From positions 1 to 64,000 of the forward strand of contig QQUU01000004.1 of the NCBI GenBank assembly GCA_003385605.1: a stretch of DNA of 64,000 bases, in the 5' to 3' direction. A program made the position numbers and the translations under genes. Each line of letters starts with the position of its first letter. Positions within the stretch are counted from its first letter, which is position 1. Of the stretch, positions 51,147 through 59,499 are shown piece after piece. The stretch comes from Bacteroidota bacterium. Its GTDB lineage: Bacteria > Bacteroidota > Bacteroidia > Flavobacteriales > Schleiferiaceae. A model generated the notes under the pieces. It was not told the DNA's origin, did not search any database, and saw only the letters and a list, made by a program, of their open reading frames with translations.

Positions 51147-53282
51147 TTATTTCTCTAAACTGTCTTCGACGTAATCCAACACCTTGGTCATCAGGTGGAG
51201 TCTGTCTTTACCGCGCACGTTGTGCGGGTGCATTGGGTACGGGAAGAAATCCATTTGGACGCCTGCATCGATGAAGGCTTTCACCAAGCTTAAGTTGTGT
51301 TGCATCACTACGACATCGTCTACTGTTCCATGGATAAGCAAGAGGTCGCCTTCCAAGTTTTCTACGTGGTTGTGAAGTCTGTTGGCAGCATAACCGTCTA
51401 CATTTTCTTCTGGGCGATCCATGTAGCGTTCGCCGTACATCACTTCGTAGTATTTCCAATCGGTTACCGGTCCACCAGCAACGCCGGCTTTAAAGGTGCC
51501 CGGCTGGCGGAGCATTAATGAGGTGGTCATGAATCCGCCATAGCTCCAGCCGTGCACGGCCATGCGATCTCCATCGATGTACGGCAGAGATTTTAGGTAT
51601 TCAACGCCGGCCAATTGGTCCTCCATTTCAACGGTACCCAACTGACGGTGAATTTGCTGTTCGAAGGCTGTACCACGATGTGCAGAGCCTCGGTTGTCAA
51701 GGGTAAATACTATGTAACCGCGGTTCGCAAATTCATTCATCCAAAACGGACCGCCACCGTTCCAGCGGTTGGTGACCATCTGTGCGTGAGGGCCACCGTA
51801 GACGTAAACCAGTACGGGGTATTTCTTCGACGGGTCAAAGTCGAACGGCTTGTACATTCTAGTGTACAGCGTTGAACCGTCTGGACCTTGAATACTGCCG
51901 AGTTCCGGCTTGCGAATATTAGTGCCTTCGAAGGGATCGGAAGCTTCTGCCAAAGTCCTTAACGTCTTGCCTGAAACAGACGACAATGACGTAGTAGCAG
52001 GCGTGCTCACCGAAGAGTAGCTTGTAATAAAGTAGCTGCCACCGTCTTGTACGGTAGGGCTGTGAACACCACTTTCTGTAGTTAGTTGCTTTTGCTTGCC
52101 TTTGAGGCTCACGCTAAATAGGTGCGATTCTCTAGGGTCTGCACCTGTTGCAGTAAAGAGAATATCTCCGCTCTTACTGCGGCCAGCAATCCCTGTGGCC
52201 ACAAATTTGTTATTGGTCAATTGACGTACCAAAGCCCCCTTTGTGTTGTACAGGTAAAGGTTCATGAAACCGTCGCGCTCGCTTAACCAAACAAACTCCT
52301 TATTACTCACCCAATACGCAGGAAACTCAGGTTCAGCCCACTTGTCATTACTGACGCTAAAGAGCGTTGCACCGCGCTTTCCATTTTTTGCATTGAAAGC
52401 GACCACGTCGTAGTTGTTTTGTGCACGGTTAACGATGGCCAAAACAATGGTTTTACCGTCCGGCGACCAGCTTAGGTTGGTCAGGTATTGGTCGTGCTCA
52501 ATGCCGTCTGTCTCGAGATATATGGCTTTCTTCTTGCCTTTGTGCAGAACGCCCACCCTGGCGTACTCTGAACCTTGGCCTGCCATAGGGTATTTGATTT
52601 CGCGTAACGACCCTGGTGTCGATTCAATATCTAAGAGCGGGTAGTTTGATACAGCCGATTCATTTTTCTCGTAGAACGCAATAGCATCGCCACTCTCGTT
52701 CCAAAACAACCCTTCTGTAATGCCGAATTCACTGCGGGCGATTGCCTGGCCAGCAACAATATTGGCATCCTCGTGGAAGGTCACTTGCTGCATACTTCCG
52801 TCTTCGCTCCAGTTGACGTAAACGTTGTTGTCTACCGTGTAGGCAGCATTTAAAGTGGAAGAGAGGTGTACATTTCCAGCGCCTTCAGCCATGCTAAAGA
52901 GCGAAGAAGCTTCTTTCGATGCTACGTTATAGGTGAACAAGTGGCCCTTCTGGGTGAAGTGTACATTTTGGCCGTCTTCGGACCAATTGAGCATCCATGT
53001 ACCGCCAATTTTCGTTTCAAAATCGGCCAAAGCTTCATTGATCTCGCCTGCAGATACACGGCCTGTTTCTTCACCACTTTTGGCATCAACAATAGCCAAG
53101 CTTTGGTAGCCATCGACCACATGAGAATAGCTGTCGCTGCCCGGTACCCATTGTGGTAAAATTAATCCTTGTGGGTAGTACTTACGGCCATTTAGAACGG
53201 CATCTTGAAGCGTAAGCGTTGTTTGGGCAATACCAGTTAGTGAGACCAATAGTGCCGCAGTTAAAATGAAGTACTTTTTCAT
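51147..53282 (-). CDS. S9 family prolyl oligopeptidase-type peptidase (DPP4-like)
   Basis: A 711-residue exported serine peptidase. Signal peptide ends near LTGIAQ (about residue 20). The N-terminal ~450 residues form the eight-bladed DPPIV-type propeller ('WSPDGKTIVLAIV', 'AEPEFPAYWVSNKEFVWLSERDG'). The alpha/beta-hydrolase half has the catalytic serine in GWSYGGFMT, the aspartate in HGTVDDVVV and the histidine in YPMHPHNVRGKDR. GWSYGG is typical of DPP4 and prolyl tripeptidyl peptidase, so release of Xaa-Pro dipeptides or tripeptides is expected. It follows the ABC ATPase gene by six bases. Confidence 0.93.
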   Translation of the reverse strand: MKKYFILTAALLVSLTGIAQTTLTLQDAVLNGRKYYPQGLILPQWVPGSDSYSHVVDGYQSLAIVDAKSGEETGRVSAGEINEALADFETKIGGTWMLNWSEDGQNVHFTQKGHLFTYNVASKEASSLFSMAEGAGNVHLSSTLNAAYTVDNNVYVNWSEDGSMQQVTFHEDANIVAGQAIARSEFGITEGLFWNESGDAIAFYEKNESAVSNYPLLDIESTPGSLREIKYPMAGQGSEYARVGVLHKGKKKAIYLETDGIEHDQYLTNLSWSPDGKTIVLAIVNRAQNNYDVVAFNAKNGKRGATLFSVSNDKWAEPEFPAYWVSNKEFVWLSERDGFMNLYLYNTKGALVRQLTNNKFVATGIAGRSKSGDILFTATGADPRESHLFSVSLKGKQKQLTTESGVHSPTVQDGGSYFITSYSSVSTPATTSLSSVSGKTLRTLAEASDPFEGTNIRKPELGSIQGPDGSTLYTRMYKPFDFDPSKKYPVLVYVYGGPHAQMVTNRWNGGGPFWMNEFANRGYIVFTLDNRGSAHRGTAFEQQIHRQLGTVEMEDQLAGVEYLKSLPYIDGDRMAVHGWSYGGFMTTSLMLRQPGTFKAGVAGGPVTDWKYYEVMYGERYMDRPEENVDGYAANRLHNHVENLEGDLLLIHGTVDDVVVMQHNLSLVKAFIDAGVQMDFFPYPMHPHNVRGKDRLHLMTKVLDYVEDSLEK

Positions 53283-53288
53283 TTGGGT

Positions 53289-53981
53289 TTATTTAGTAGT
53301 ATCTGAATCTATGTTTCCGTCGACCAAACGGATCACGCGCTTGGCGTGCTGTGCGATATCTTCTTCGTGGGTCACGAGCACCACGGTATTTCCCGCAGCT
53401 TGGATATCGTCAAAGAGTTTCATGATTTCAATGGATGTCTTAGAATCCAAGTTACCCGTAGGTTCATCGGCTAGAATGAGTGCCGGTTTGTTTACCAGGG
53501 CTCGTGCAACAGCTACACGCTGGCGTTGACCTCCTGAGAGCTGGTTCGGACGGTGGTCCATACGGTCGGCAAGACCTACTTGCTCCAAAACTTCTGCCGC
53601 TCGGGCCAATCGTTCTTCCTTACTCAATCCTGCATACACCAATGGTAGGGCAACATTTTCAAGTGCTGTTGAGCGGGGCAGGAGATTAAAGGTTTGGAAG
53701 ACAAAGCCAATTTCCGTATTACGAATCTCAGCTAGCGCATTATCGTTCAATGAACTTACATCGGTACCGTTCAGCTCGTAGCTGCCGCTTGTAGGCGTAT
53801 CCAAACAACCCAACAAATTCATCAAGGTAGACTTACCAGAACCAGAGGGCCCCATTAAAGCGACATATTCATTCTTCGAAATATCAAGATCAATGCCCTT
53901 CAAGACATGTACGGTTTGCGCTCCTAATTTGAAATCGCGCGTGATACCGCGCAATTGGAGAATGGCATCTGTGGTTGGCAT
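53289..53981 (-). CDS. ABC transporter ATP-binding protein, MacB/LolD type
   Basis: A 230-residue ATPase. Walker [10 protein letters not shown] (about residues 41-49), Q-loop [13 protein letters not shown], signature LSGGQRQRV, Walker B LILADEP and switch His in VTHEED. It belongs to the same MacB/LolD subfamily as the gene at 4217. No permease is encoded nearby, so it must partner with one elsewhere. It is six bases upstream of the S9 peptidase start and likely cotranscribed with it. Confidence 0.92.
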   Translation of the reverse strand: MPTTDAILQLRGITRDFKLGAQTVHVLKGIDLDISKNEYVALMGPSGSGKSTLMNLLGCLDTPTSGSYELNGTDVSSLNDNALAEIRNTEIGFVFQTFNLLPRSTALENVALPLVYAGLSKEERLARAAEVLEQVGLADRMDHRPNQLSGGQRQRVAVARALVNKPALILADEPTGNLDSKTSIEIMKLFDDIQAAGNTVVLVTHEEDIAQHAKRVIRLVDGNIDSDTTK

Positions 53982-54018
53982 ATGGGTCCTTTAGGTTGGT
54001 TAGGAGGCTTAAAAATAG

Positions 54019-55890
54019 CTATTCGTAGTCAAACTCGCTGAGTTCGAGCCACCTCATTTCCTTTTCGTCCAATTCAGCCAATACTTGCTTTATCTCCTCA
54101 GCCGCCGCTGCTACCTCTTCAGGATCCTGCTCGGCTCCTTCAAAAACCGCATTCAGTGCATCACGACGAGCTTCCAGCGCCTCAATCTGACCGGGCAACT
54201 CGTCCCACTCGCGCTTTTCCATGTAGCTGAGCTTGGTCTTGACCTTCTCCTTTTTGGGCTCTTCCTTCGGCACCTCTTTCGCTACGGTTGTACGTATGGC
54301 GTCAATTCTCTTCTGCTCCTCGCGCCACTCATAGTAGCGTCCGTTAAAGTCTTTGATGCGTCCGCCGCCCTCAAAAACAAATAGGTGGTCACATAATTTA
54401 TCCAAGAAATAACGATCGTGACTGACCACGAGCAAACAGCCTGAATATTCTTCTAAAAAGCTCTCCAAAGCTTGAAGGGTGAGAATGTCTAGATCATTGG
54501 TCGGCTCATCGAGAATGAGGAAGTTCGGGTTCTTCATCAAGATGGTAAGCAAGAACAATCGGCGACGCTCACCGCCACTTAAGGTGCTGACGTAGGAGTA
54601 CTGCTGGTGGCTGTCGAATAAAAAGCGCTCACACAGTTGCGAAGCGGTCAGTTTCTGTCCCTTCTTTAGGGTGATGTACTCCCCAATTTCTTGCACCACC
54701 TCAATGACCTTGAGGTCGTCCTTATTCACGATGCCGTCTTGGGTGTAATGACCAAAAACCACCGTATCTCCAGTGACTATTTTGCCTTTATCTGGGTCCA
54801 ATTCCCCCATGATCATTTTTAACAGCGTAGACTTCCCACTCCCGTTAGGCCCCACAATTCCAATGCGTTCGCCCTTCTTAAAAATGTAATTAAACTGTTC
54901 GATCAATAATTTATCAGGGAAGCTTTTGGCCACTTTATGGAGCTCTAAAATCTTTCCGCCCAAGCGCTGCGCATTCAATTCAAGGGTCACCTCTCTATCG
55001 TCAATGCGTTTCTTCGCCGCCTTCTTAACCTCTTTGAACCTATCTATTCTATCCTTGGCTTTACCCGTACGCGCGCTCGGCGTCCTACGCATCCAATCCA
55101 GCTCTTTCTTAAACAACTGTTTGGTCTTGTGAAGATTTGCTGCCTCGTTGACTTCGCGCGCCTCTTTCTGCTCGAGATAATAGCTGTAATTCCCCTCGTA
55201 TTTGTAAAACTGAAGGTTCTCCAGCTCGTAGATGGTCCCACATACGCGCTCTAAAAAGTAGCGGTCGTGGGTGATCATCAAAAGGGCACCCTTGTAATTG
55301 ATTAGATACTCCTCGAGCCATTCAATGATGTCCAAATCCAGATGGTTGGTGGGCTCGTCCATAAGAATAAGGTCCGGCTCTTCGATGAAGAGTTGCGCCA
55401 TCGCGAGGCGTTTGACCTCTCCACCTGAAAAATGGTCCACGGTGCGGTCCATGTCCGGTAGATTCATCCGGCCGTGCATCTCCTGTATGCGGCCCTCGAG
55501 GTGCCATCCCCCTGTGGCCTCAACTTTGTCGAGGGCCGCCTGCATCCCCTCAGTATCGCCCGAGGCGAGGATGGCTTCATAATCTCGTAAGGCATCGAGC
55601 CCGGGATGTTCACTTTGGTAAAGGATGTCGCGAACGGTTTGTCCGTTTTCGAAAGAGGGTTGCTGGTTGAGGTATCGGATCTTAATCCCTTTACGGAAGG
55701 TAACCTCGCCCGTATCTGCGATGGCGGGGTCCATCAGCGTATTCATCAAGGTGCTCTTACCCGCACCATTTTTAGCGACGATGGCAATTTTCTCACCCTC
55801 GTGAATACCAAAGGTGATGTCCTTATACAGCGTTTTAATGCCGTAGGACTTGCTTATTTTATGTACAGAAAGAAGGTTTTTTGCGTCCAA
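54019..55890 (-). CDS. ABC-F family ATP-binding protein (Uup-like)
   Basis: A 623-residue cytoplasmic ABC-F protein without membrane domains: first ABC with Walker A KNGAGKSTL and signature FSGGEVKRLAMAQ, inter-domain linker rich in charged residues (about residues 225-315), second ABC with GPNGSGKSTLL and LSGGERRRLFLL, then a coiled-coil C-terminal domain (about 545-615) typical of Uup. ABC-F proteins act on ribosomes or DNA-related structures. The start is TTG at 55890, nine bases after the cytochrome c stop; no ATG precedes Walker A. Confidence 0.92.
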   Translation of the reverse strand: MDAKNLLSVHKISKSYGIKTLYKDITFGIHEGEKIAIVAKNGAGKSTLMNTLMDPAIADTGEVTFRKGIKIRYLNQQPSFENGQTVRDILYQSEHPGLDALRDYEAILASGDTEGMQAALDKVEATGGWHLEGRIQEMHGRMNLPDMDRTVDHFSGGEVKRLAMAQLFIEEPDLILMDEPTNHLDLDIIEWLEEYLINYKGALLMITHDRYFLERVCGTIYELENLQFYKYEGNYSYYLEQKEAREVNEAANLHKTKQLFKKELDWMRRTPSARTGKAKDRIDRFKEVKKAAKKRIDDREVTLELNAQRLGGKILELHKVAKSFPDKLLIEQFNYIFKKGERIGIVGPNGSGKSTLLKMIMGELDPDKGKIVTGDTVVFGHYTQDGIVNKDDLKVIEVVQEIGEYITLKKGQKLTASQLCERFLFDSHQQYSYVSTLSGGERRRLFLLTILMKNPNFLILDEPTNDLDILTLQALESFLEEYSGCLLVVSHDRYFLDKLCDHLFVFEGGGRIKDFNGRYYEWREEQKRIDAIRTTVAKEVPKEEPKKEKVKTKLSYMEKREWDELPGQIEALEARRDALNAVFEGAEQDPEEVAAAAEEIKQVLAELDEKEMRWLELSEFDYE

Positions 55891-55899
55891 TTTTTCAGG

Positions 55900-56310
55900 C
55901 TACTCTTGTTCATCCACTTCCAACGAAGTGATCCAAGTTGCAATAGTAGCCAAATCTTCATCAGCTACCCAAGTGATAGGGGCCATAGGTGGATAATCTG
56001 GCCAATTTTCTGGCACAGGTTGCTTGATCAACGCCACAATTTCTTCCTCGCTGTAGCCTCGTGCGGCAATATCTTGGTACGAGGGACCGATGAGCTTCTT
56101 ATCAACTTTGTGGCAGCCCAAACACGTGCTTTTAGCAAGAAGCGATTTGACCTCCGAAGGAATGTCCGATTTCTTTGCAGTAGCCGGCTTTTTCATCACT
56201 GGATAGGACGGCGCCGAAGATTGCGGGGTCTCCCCGCCACAACTTACCATGACGGCCGCGAACAAAATGCTGAGAAAAGCGTGATAGAAGTAGGTAGATT
56301 TAGAATTCAT
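55900..56310 (-). CDS. Mono-haem cytochrome c lipoprotein
   Basis: A 136-residue protein with lipobox near AVMVSC (about residue 24), a Pro/Ser/Lys linker, and one class I cytochrome c domain: haem site CLGCH (about residues 62-66), 'LIGPSYQDIAARGYSEEEIVALI', and the axial methionine in YPPMAPITW. It is probably an electron carrier on the outer face of the inner or outer membrane. Its start is only 18 bases from the divergent SCO-like start, suggesting joint use with cytochrome oxidase assembly. The ABC-F gene follows after nine bases. Confidence 0.9.
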   Translation of the reverse strand: MNSKSTYFYHAFLSILFAAVMVSCGGETPQSSAPSYPVMKKPATAKKSDIPSEVKSLLAKSTCLGCHKVDKKLIGPSYQDIAARGYSEEEIVALIKQPVPENWPDYPPMAPITWVADEDLATIATWITSLEVDEQE

Positions 56311-56316
56311 CTGCTG

Positions 56317-56324
56317 TAATTTTG
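56317..56324 (+). promoter_or_regulatory. Candidate -7 box of the SCO gene, four bases before ATG
   Basis: TAATTTTG is an exact TAnnTTTG match, followed by GACT and the ATG at 56329. With only 18 bases between the divergent start codons, a near-leaderless transcript is the simplest reading. No -33 TTG at 19-21 bases. Confidence 0.5.
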
Positions 56325-56328
56325 GACT

Positions 56329-57006
56329 ATGTTAAAGATAAACCTCAAACCAAGCGAATGGTTGAAAATTGGCGTACTTATTTTGGTCTTCGTGGTGGGC
56401 TCCACCGCTGCGTATCAGATCTTACAGCCAAAACCTAGATTACCCATCTACAACCCTTCAGATTTGAACCCTGCCGTGGTAGACGATGACCTCGAGCGTG
56501 TAGGACGTGGCCACCGCATTGGTGATTTTGACCTTGTCGATCAATGGGGAAACAAGGCCGATTCTTCACTCCTCCAGGGAAAAATCTACGTGGCCGACTT
56601 CTTTTTCACGACTTGTCCAACCATCTGTATCGACATGGGAGCGAACTTTCAGCGCATACAGGAAACCTACAAGGACGAGGACCGCTTTCATCTTGTGAGC
56701 CACACGGTGATGCCCGAAATTGATACTGTTGAAGTGATGCACGCCTACGGGGAGCGCATGGGAGCCATCAAAGGCAAATGGCATTTATTGACCGGTGAAA
56801 AGCGCGAGTTGTACCGCATGGCACGTAGAGAATATTTCGCGGTGATGGAGCAAGGCACGAGCTTCGACGAGCACGACTTTATCCACACCGAAAATGTCAT
56901 CCTCGTGGATGAGAAGAAGCGCATCCGCGGCTTCTATGATGGAACAAGCGACCTAGATATCGACCGATTGATCGGCGACATTCAAATCCTACTCGATCGT
57001 AAATAA
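56329..57006 (+). CDS. SCO family copper-binding protein
   Basis: A 225-residue SCO1/SenC protein, anchored by one N-terminal helix (about residues 13-30) with a thioredoxin-fold domain outside. The copper ligands are the CxxxC in FTTCPTICIDM (about residues 99-109) and the histidine in DFIHTENVILVDE (about 184). SCO proteins deliver copper to the CuA site of cytochrome oxidase or act as thiol reductases. Divergent from a cytochrome c gene and ending seven bases from the convergent TPR gene. Confidence 0.93.
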   Translation: MLKINLKPSEWLKIGVLILVFVVGSTAAYQILQPKPRLPIYNPSDLNPAVVDDDLERVGRGHRIGDFDLVDQWGNKADSSLLQGKIYVADFFFTTCPTICIDMGANFQRIQETYKDEDRFHLVSHTVMPEIDTVEVMHAYGERMGAIKGKWHLLTGEKRELYRMARREYFAVMEQGTSFDEHDFIHTENVILVDEKKRIRGFYDGTSDLDIDRLIGDIQILLDRK

Positions 57007-57012
57007 GGAGTT

Positions 57013-58299
57013 TTATTCTTCGCGAAGACCGGTAGAATCCTGAGCCTCTCCTTGCTCCGGAACCTCCATCGGGTCTTCTGTTGGGATGCCTTCAAAAGGC
57101 ATAATTTCCGGTTCCGCTGGTGTTTCTTTTAGCACCTCAGGCGCTTTAACGTTAGTGCTGTCTAAAACAGTGCTGTCTGCATTCAATATGAAGAAATCAT
57201 CATAGCCTACAAGCACGCTGTCGGGTGCATCGAAAAGGGCAGTGAACCCCAAGTACGAAGTGTCCGAAGCAGTCAAGGCGTAGCGGGCATCGCCACGGTG
57301 AAAGTCCCATATTTTCTTTGTGCTGTCTTGCGGATGCTCCTGCAAACCTGCCCAGTGTTTTCCAACAACGGCGCCGGATTCACTGATGTAGAAACGGGCA
57401 TATTTGGTGTTATCGAATAGTGCGGGACGGAAGGTCAAGAAGTCTTCCACTACGCCGCGATCTCGCACATATTCTCCAACTTTGATGCTGCCCTTCTTGT
57501 AGTATTCTAGGGGTAGGCGGTTTTCATTATATCGAGTGAGCAGGTCGTTTTCTGCCCATACACCAAGGCTGTCCAGGCCTTGCACGCGGTACAGGCCCAA
57601 TCTGTTTTTGAGGTAGCGGACATCATCGGGGAAATAGCTCAGCAACGCGTCTTGGGTTTTCTGTGCTTTCTCATACTCTTTCCAGATGTGCCATTCGGTA
57701 TCTACTTGCTGCTCGGCAGTCATGCGCCAGAAATCTTTCCCACGTTCAAAACGCATCATGTTCTCGTCGACCCACTCTCTTGCTTTGTAGTAATTCTCGC
57801 GTTCAATGGAGATACGGGCGAGCATGTAGAACGGCGTCTGTTTATCGTAGAGTTCAGAGATGGCGTAGTACGTTTCGTAAGCGCTCTTTAAATCGCCCAT
57901 TTCGTACTGGATCGCTGCTTTGAAAAGCATGTATTTCTGGTGATTGGCCCTGAACTCGAGACATTTTTCGAGATCGGCTAATGCTTCGCGACGTTGACCT
58001 AATTCGTAGTAGGCCTCTGCTCGGAAGTAATACAGATCCTCACTATTCATCCGCTTTGATATGGCCAGGTCATAGTGCATCAATGCCTTTGTAGGCTGCT
58101 TCTCTTCGATGGCCATAAATGCACGACCTACGGTCATGTTGTCCCTGCCGCTCAGGGTAGCACCTTTGGGCGAATACTCGATGATTTTATCATAGCTCTT
58201 GGTATTCCATAGCCTTCCGATGTAGCTACTTTGTGCAGCCAGACTGGTAGTAAGGCAAGAGAATAGGATAATTAGGTTACGGCTCAATCTCATCTTCAT
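57013..58299 (-). CDS. TPR-repeat exported protein
   Basis: A 428-residue protein with a signal peptide (LIILFSCLTTSLAAQ) and tetratricopeptide-like helical repeats at about residues 50-200 ('KALMHYDLAISKRMNSEDLYYFRAEAYYELGQRREALADLEKCLE'). The C-terminal ~50 residues are acidic, Pro/Glu-rich and probably disordered. No enzyme motif was seen. Its start overlaps the Ig-like lipoprotein gene by 23 bases, so the two are translationally linked and may act together in the envelope. Confidence 0.78.
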   Translation of the reverse strand: MKMRLSRNLIILFSCLTTSLAAQSSYIGRLWNTKSYDKIIEYSPKGATLSGRDNMTVGRAFMAIEEKQPTKALMHYDLAISKRMNSEDLYYFRAEAYYELGQRREALADLEKCLEFRANHQKYMLFKAAIQYEMGDLKSAYETYYAISELYDKQTPFYMLARISIERENYYKAREWVDENMMRFERGKDFWRMTAEQQVDTEWHIWKEYEKAQKTQDALLSYFPDDVRYLKNRLGLYRVQGLDSLGVWAENDLLTRYNENRLPLEYYKKGSIKVGEYVRDRGVVEDFLTFRPALFDNTKYARFYISESGAVVGKHWAGLQEHPQDSTKKIWDFHRGDARYALTASDTSYLGFTALFDAPDSVLVGYDDFFILNADSTVLDSTNVKAPEVLKETPAEPEIMPFEGIPTEDPMEVPEQGEAQDSTGLREE

Positions 58300-59374
58300 T
58301 TGAGTTTGGTAGGGTGATGGGTTGTTCGAGTTCCCAATTGGCCTTTACTTCAAAAGACTGGCCAGAAATCAAAGGCTCGGCTGATGTGTTCAACGTCCAA
58401 GAGGGGTTGTCCCAAAGGCCATTGCCGTTGAGGTCTACATAACCAAATACTTCATACTTGCCAGGGGCATAATATTGCCCTTCGGTTTTCAAAGTGTCTG
58501 TTCCTGCGCCGGTGCAGAGGTCAATAAGTACATCTCCTGCGCGATGTGCGTAAAGGATCACAGAATCTGATGATGGGGGTAAGGTGAAGCTGATGAGGCC
58601 AAGATTTTCGCTTGAGGTGGTATCCACAAAATTGGCCACAGAATCTATAGCAGCCGTGTCCAATTCCGGAAACTCAAAGCGCTCTGTCGAGTACGGGATG
58701 GTAATCAAAGAGGAGTCGGATGTGGTCGGTATACCCTTCAAAAAGCCGAAGGTTTCAACGCCTTCGTCCCACTGTTTGTTGAAGTTGATGTCTTCGAAGA
58801 CTAAGAAATCAAAGGTGTCTACGGGAAGGTAGCTGAGGTAAAAAGAACCGTCTTTGCTTGGTGTAGCGCTGAACTTTGGCAGCCCCACGGTATCAGCTCC
58901 TGCGGGTAGAAGCCAAATGGTGAGGTCTTCAAAAGCACCCTTGCCCGTTTTGTCAACCTGACCACCTACTTGCATGCTGTCGATAAAGGAGCCCGTGCTC
59001 CAAACGACTTCGAGGTTGGTGTATTTGTTGTTCTCGTTGAGGTCGCCTATTTCATCGCCCATGGAGATTCTATACGTCGTGTTTTCCAAGAGCTGGCCCT
59101 CTTCCCAGTTCAGTTTGAGTTTCTTACCAATGATCTCAAATTCCAATCCTACGAGCGGTGGACTCGTCGTGATATTACCGCGCAATTTGGTCCCTTGAAT
59201 GTATTCGTCGAAAACAATCTCTGCCTTGCTTCCTGTGAAGTTCAATGCACCAAGAGCTGGCGTCATCTTAACCACTGTAGGCGGCGTTTCGTCCTTCGGC
59301 CCTCCTTGCGGACGACTTTGAACGGCACAACCCACTAGAAGCAATAGGAAGGAAGCAATGAAGAATCGTTTCAT
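58277..59374 (-). CDS. Lipoprotein with Ig-like (Big_5) domain
   Basis: A 365-residue lipoprotein, lipobox LLVGC (Cys about residue 16). Residues about 25-135 match a bacterial Ig-like domain of the Big_5/SbsA type ('GPKDETPPTVVKMTPALGALNFTGSKAEIVFDEYI', 'LLENTTYRISMGDEIGDLNENN'). The rest contains repeated carboxypeptidase-regulatory-like strands ('FEDINFNKQWDEGVETFGF', 'FGYVDLNGNGLWDNPSW'). This layout is widespread in Bacteroidota, function unknown, presumably an outer-membrane lipoprotein. Confidence 0.82.
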   Translation of the reverse strand: MKRFFIASFLLLLVGCAVQSRPQGGPKDETPPTVVKMTPALGALNFTGSKAEIVFDEYIQGTKLRGNITTSPPLVGLEFEIIGKKLKLNWEEGQLLENTTYRISMGDEIGDLNENNKYTNLEVVWSTGSFIDSMQVGGQVDKTGKGAFEDLTIWLLPAGADTVGLPKFSATPSKDGSFYLSYLPVDTFDFLVFEDINFNKQWDEGVETFGFLKGIPTTSDSSLITIPYSTERFEFPELDTAAIDSVANFVDTTSSENLGLISFTLPPSSDSVILYAHRAGDVLIDLCTGAGTDTLKTEGQYYAPGKYEVFGYVDLNGNGLWDNPSWTLNTSAEPLISGQSFEVKANWELEQPITLPNSNEDEIEP

Positions 59375-59499
59375 AAGCTAAAGGTCACCAATTATCGGCA
59401 TACATACTTAGAGGAAACGGACAATTCCCTACCAATATTTCAACAGGATTCGATTCCGATTAAAAAACTAAATTAGTGTCCTATTAAAATCACACGCTT

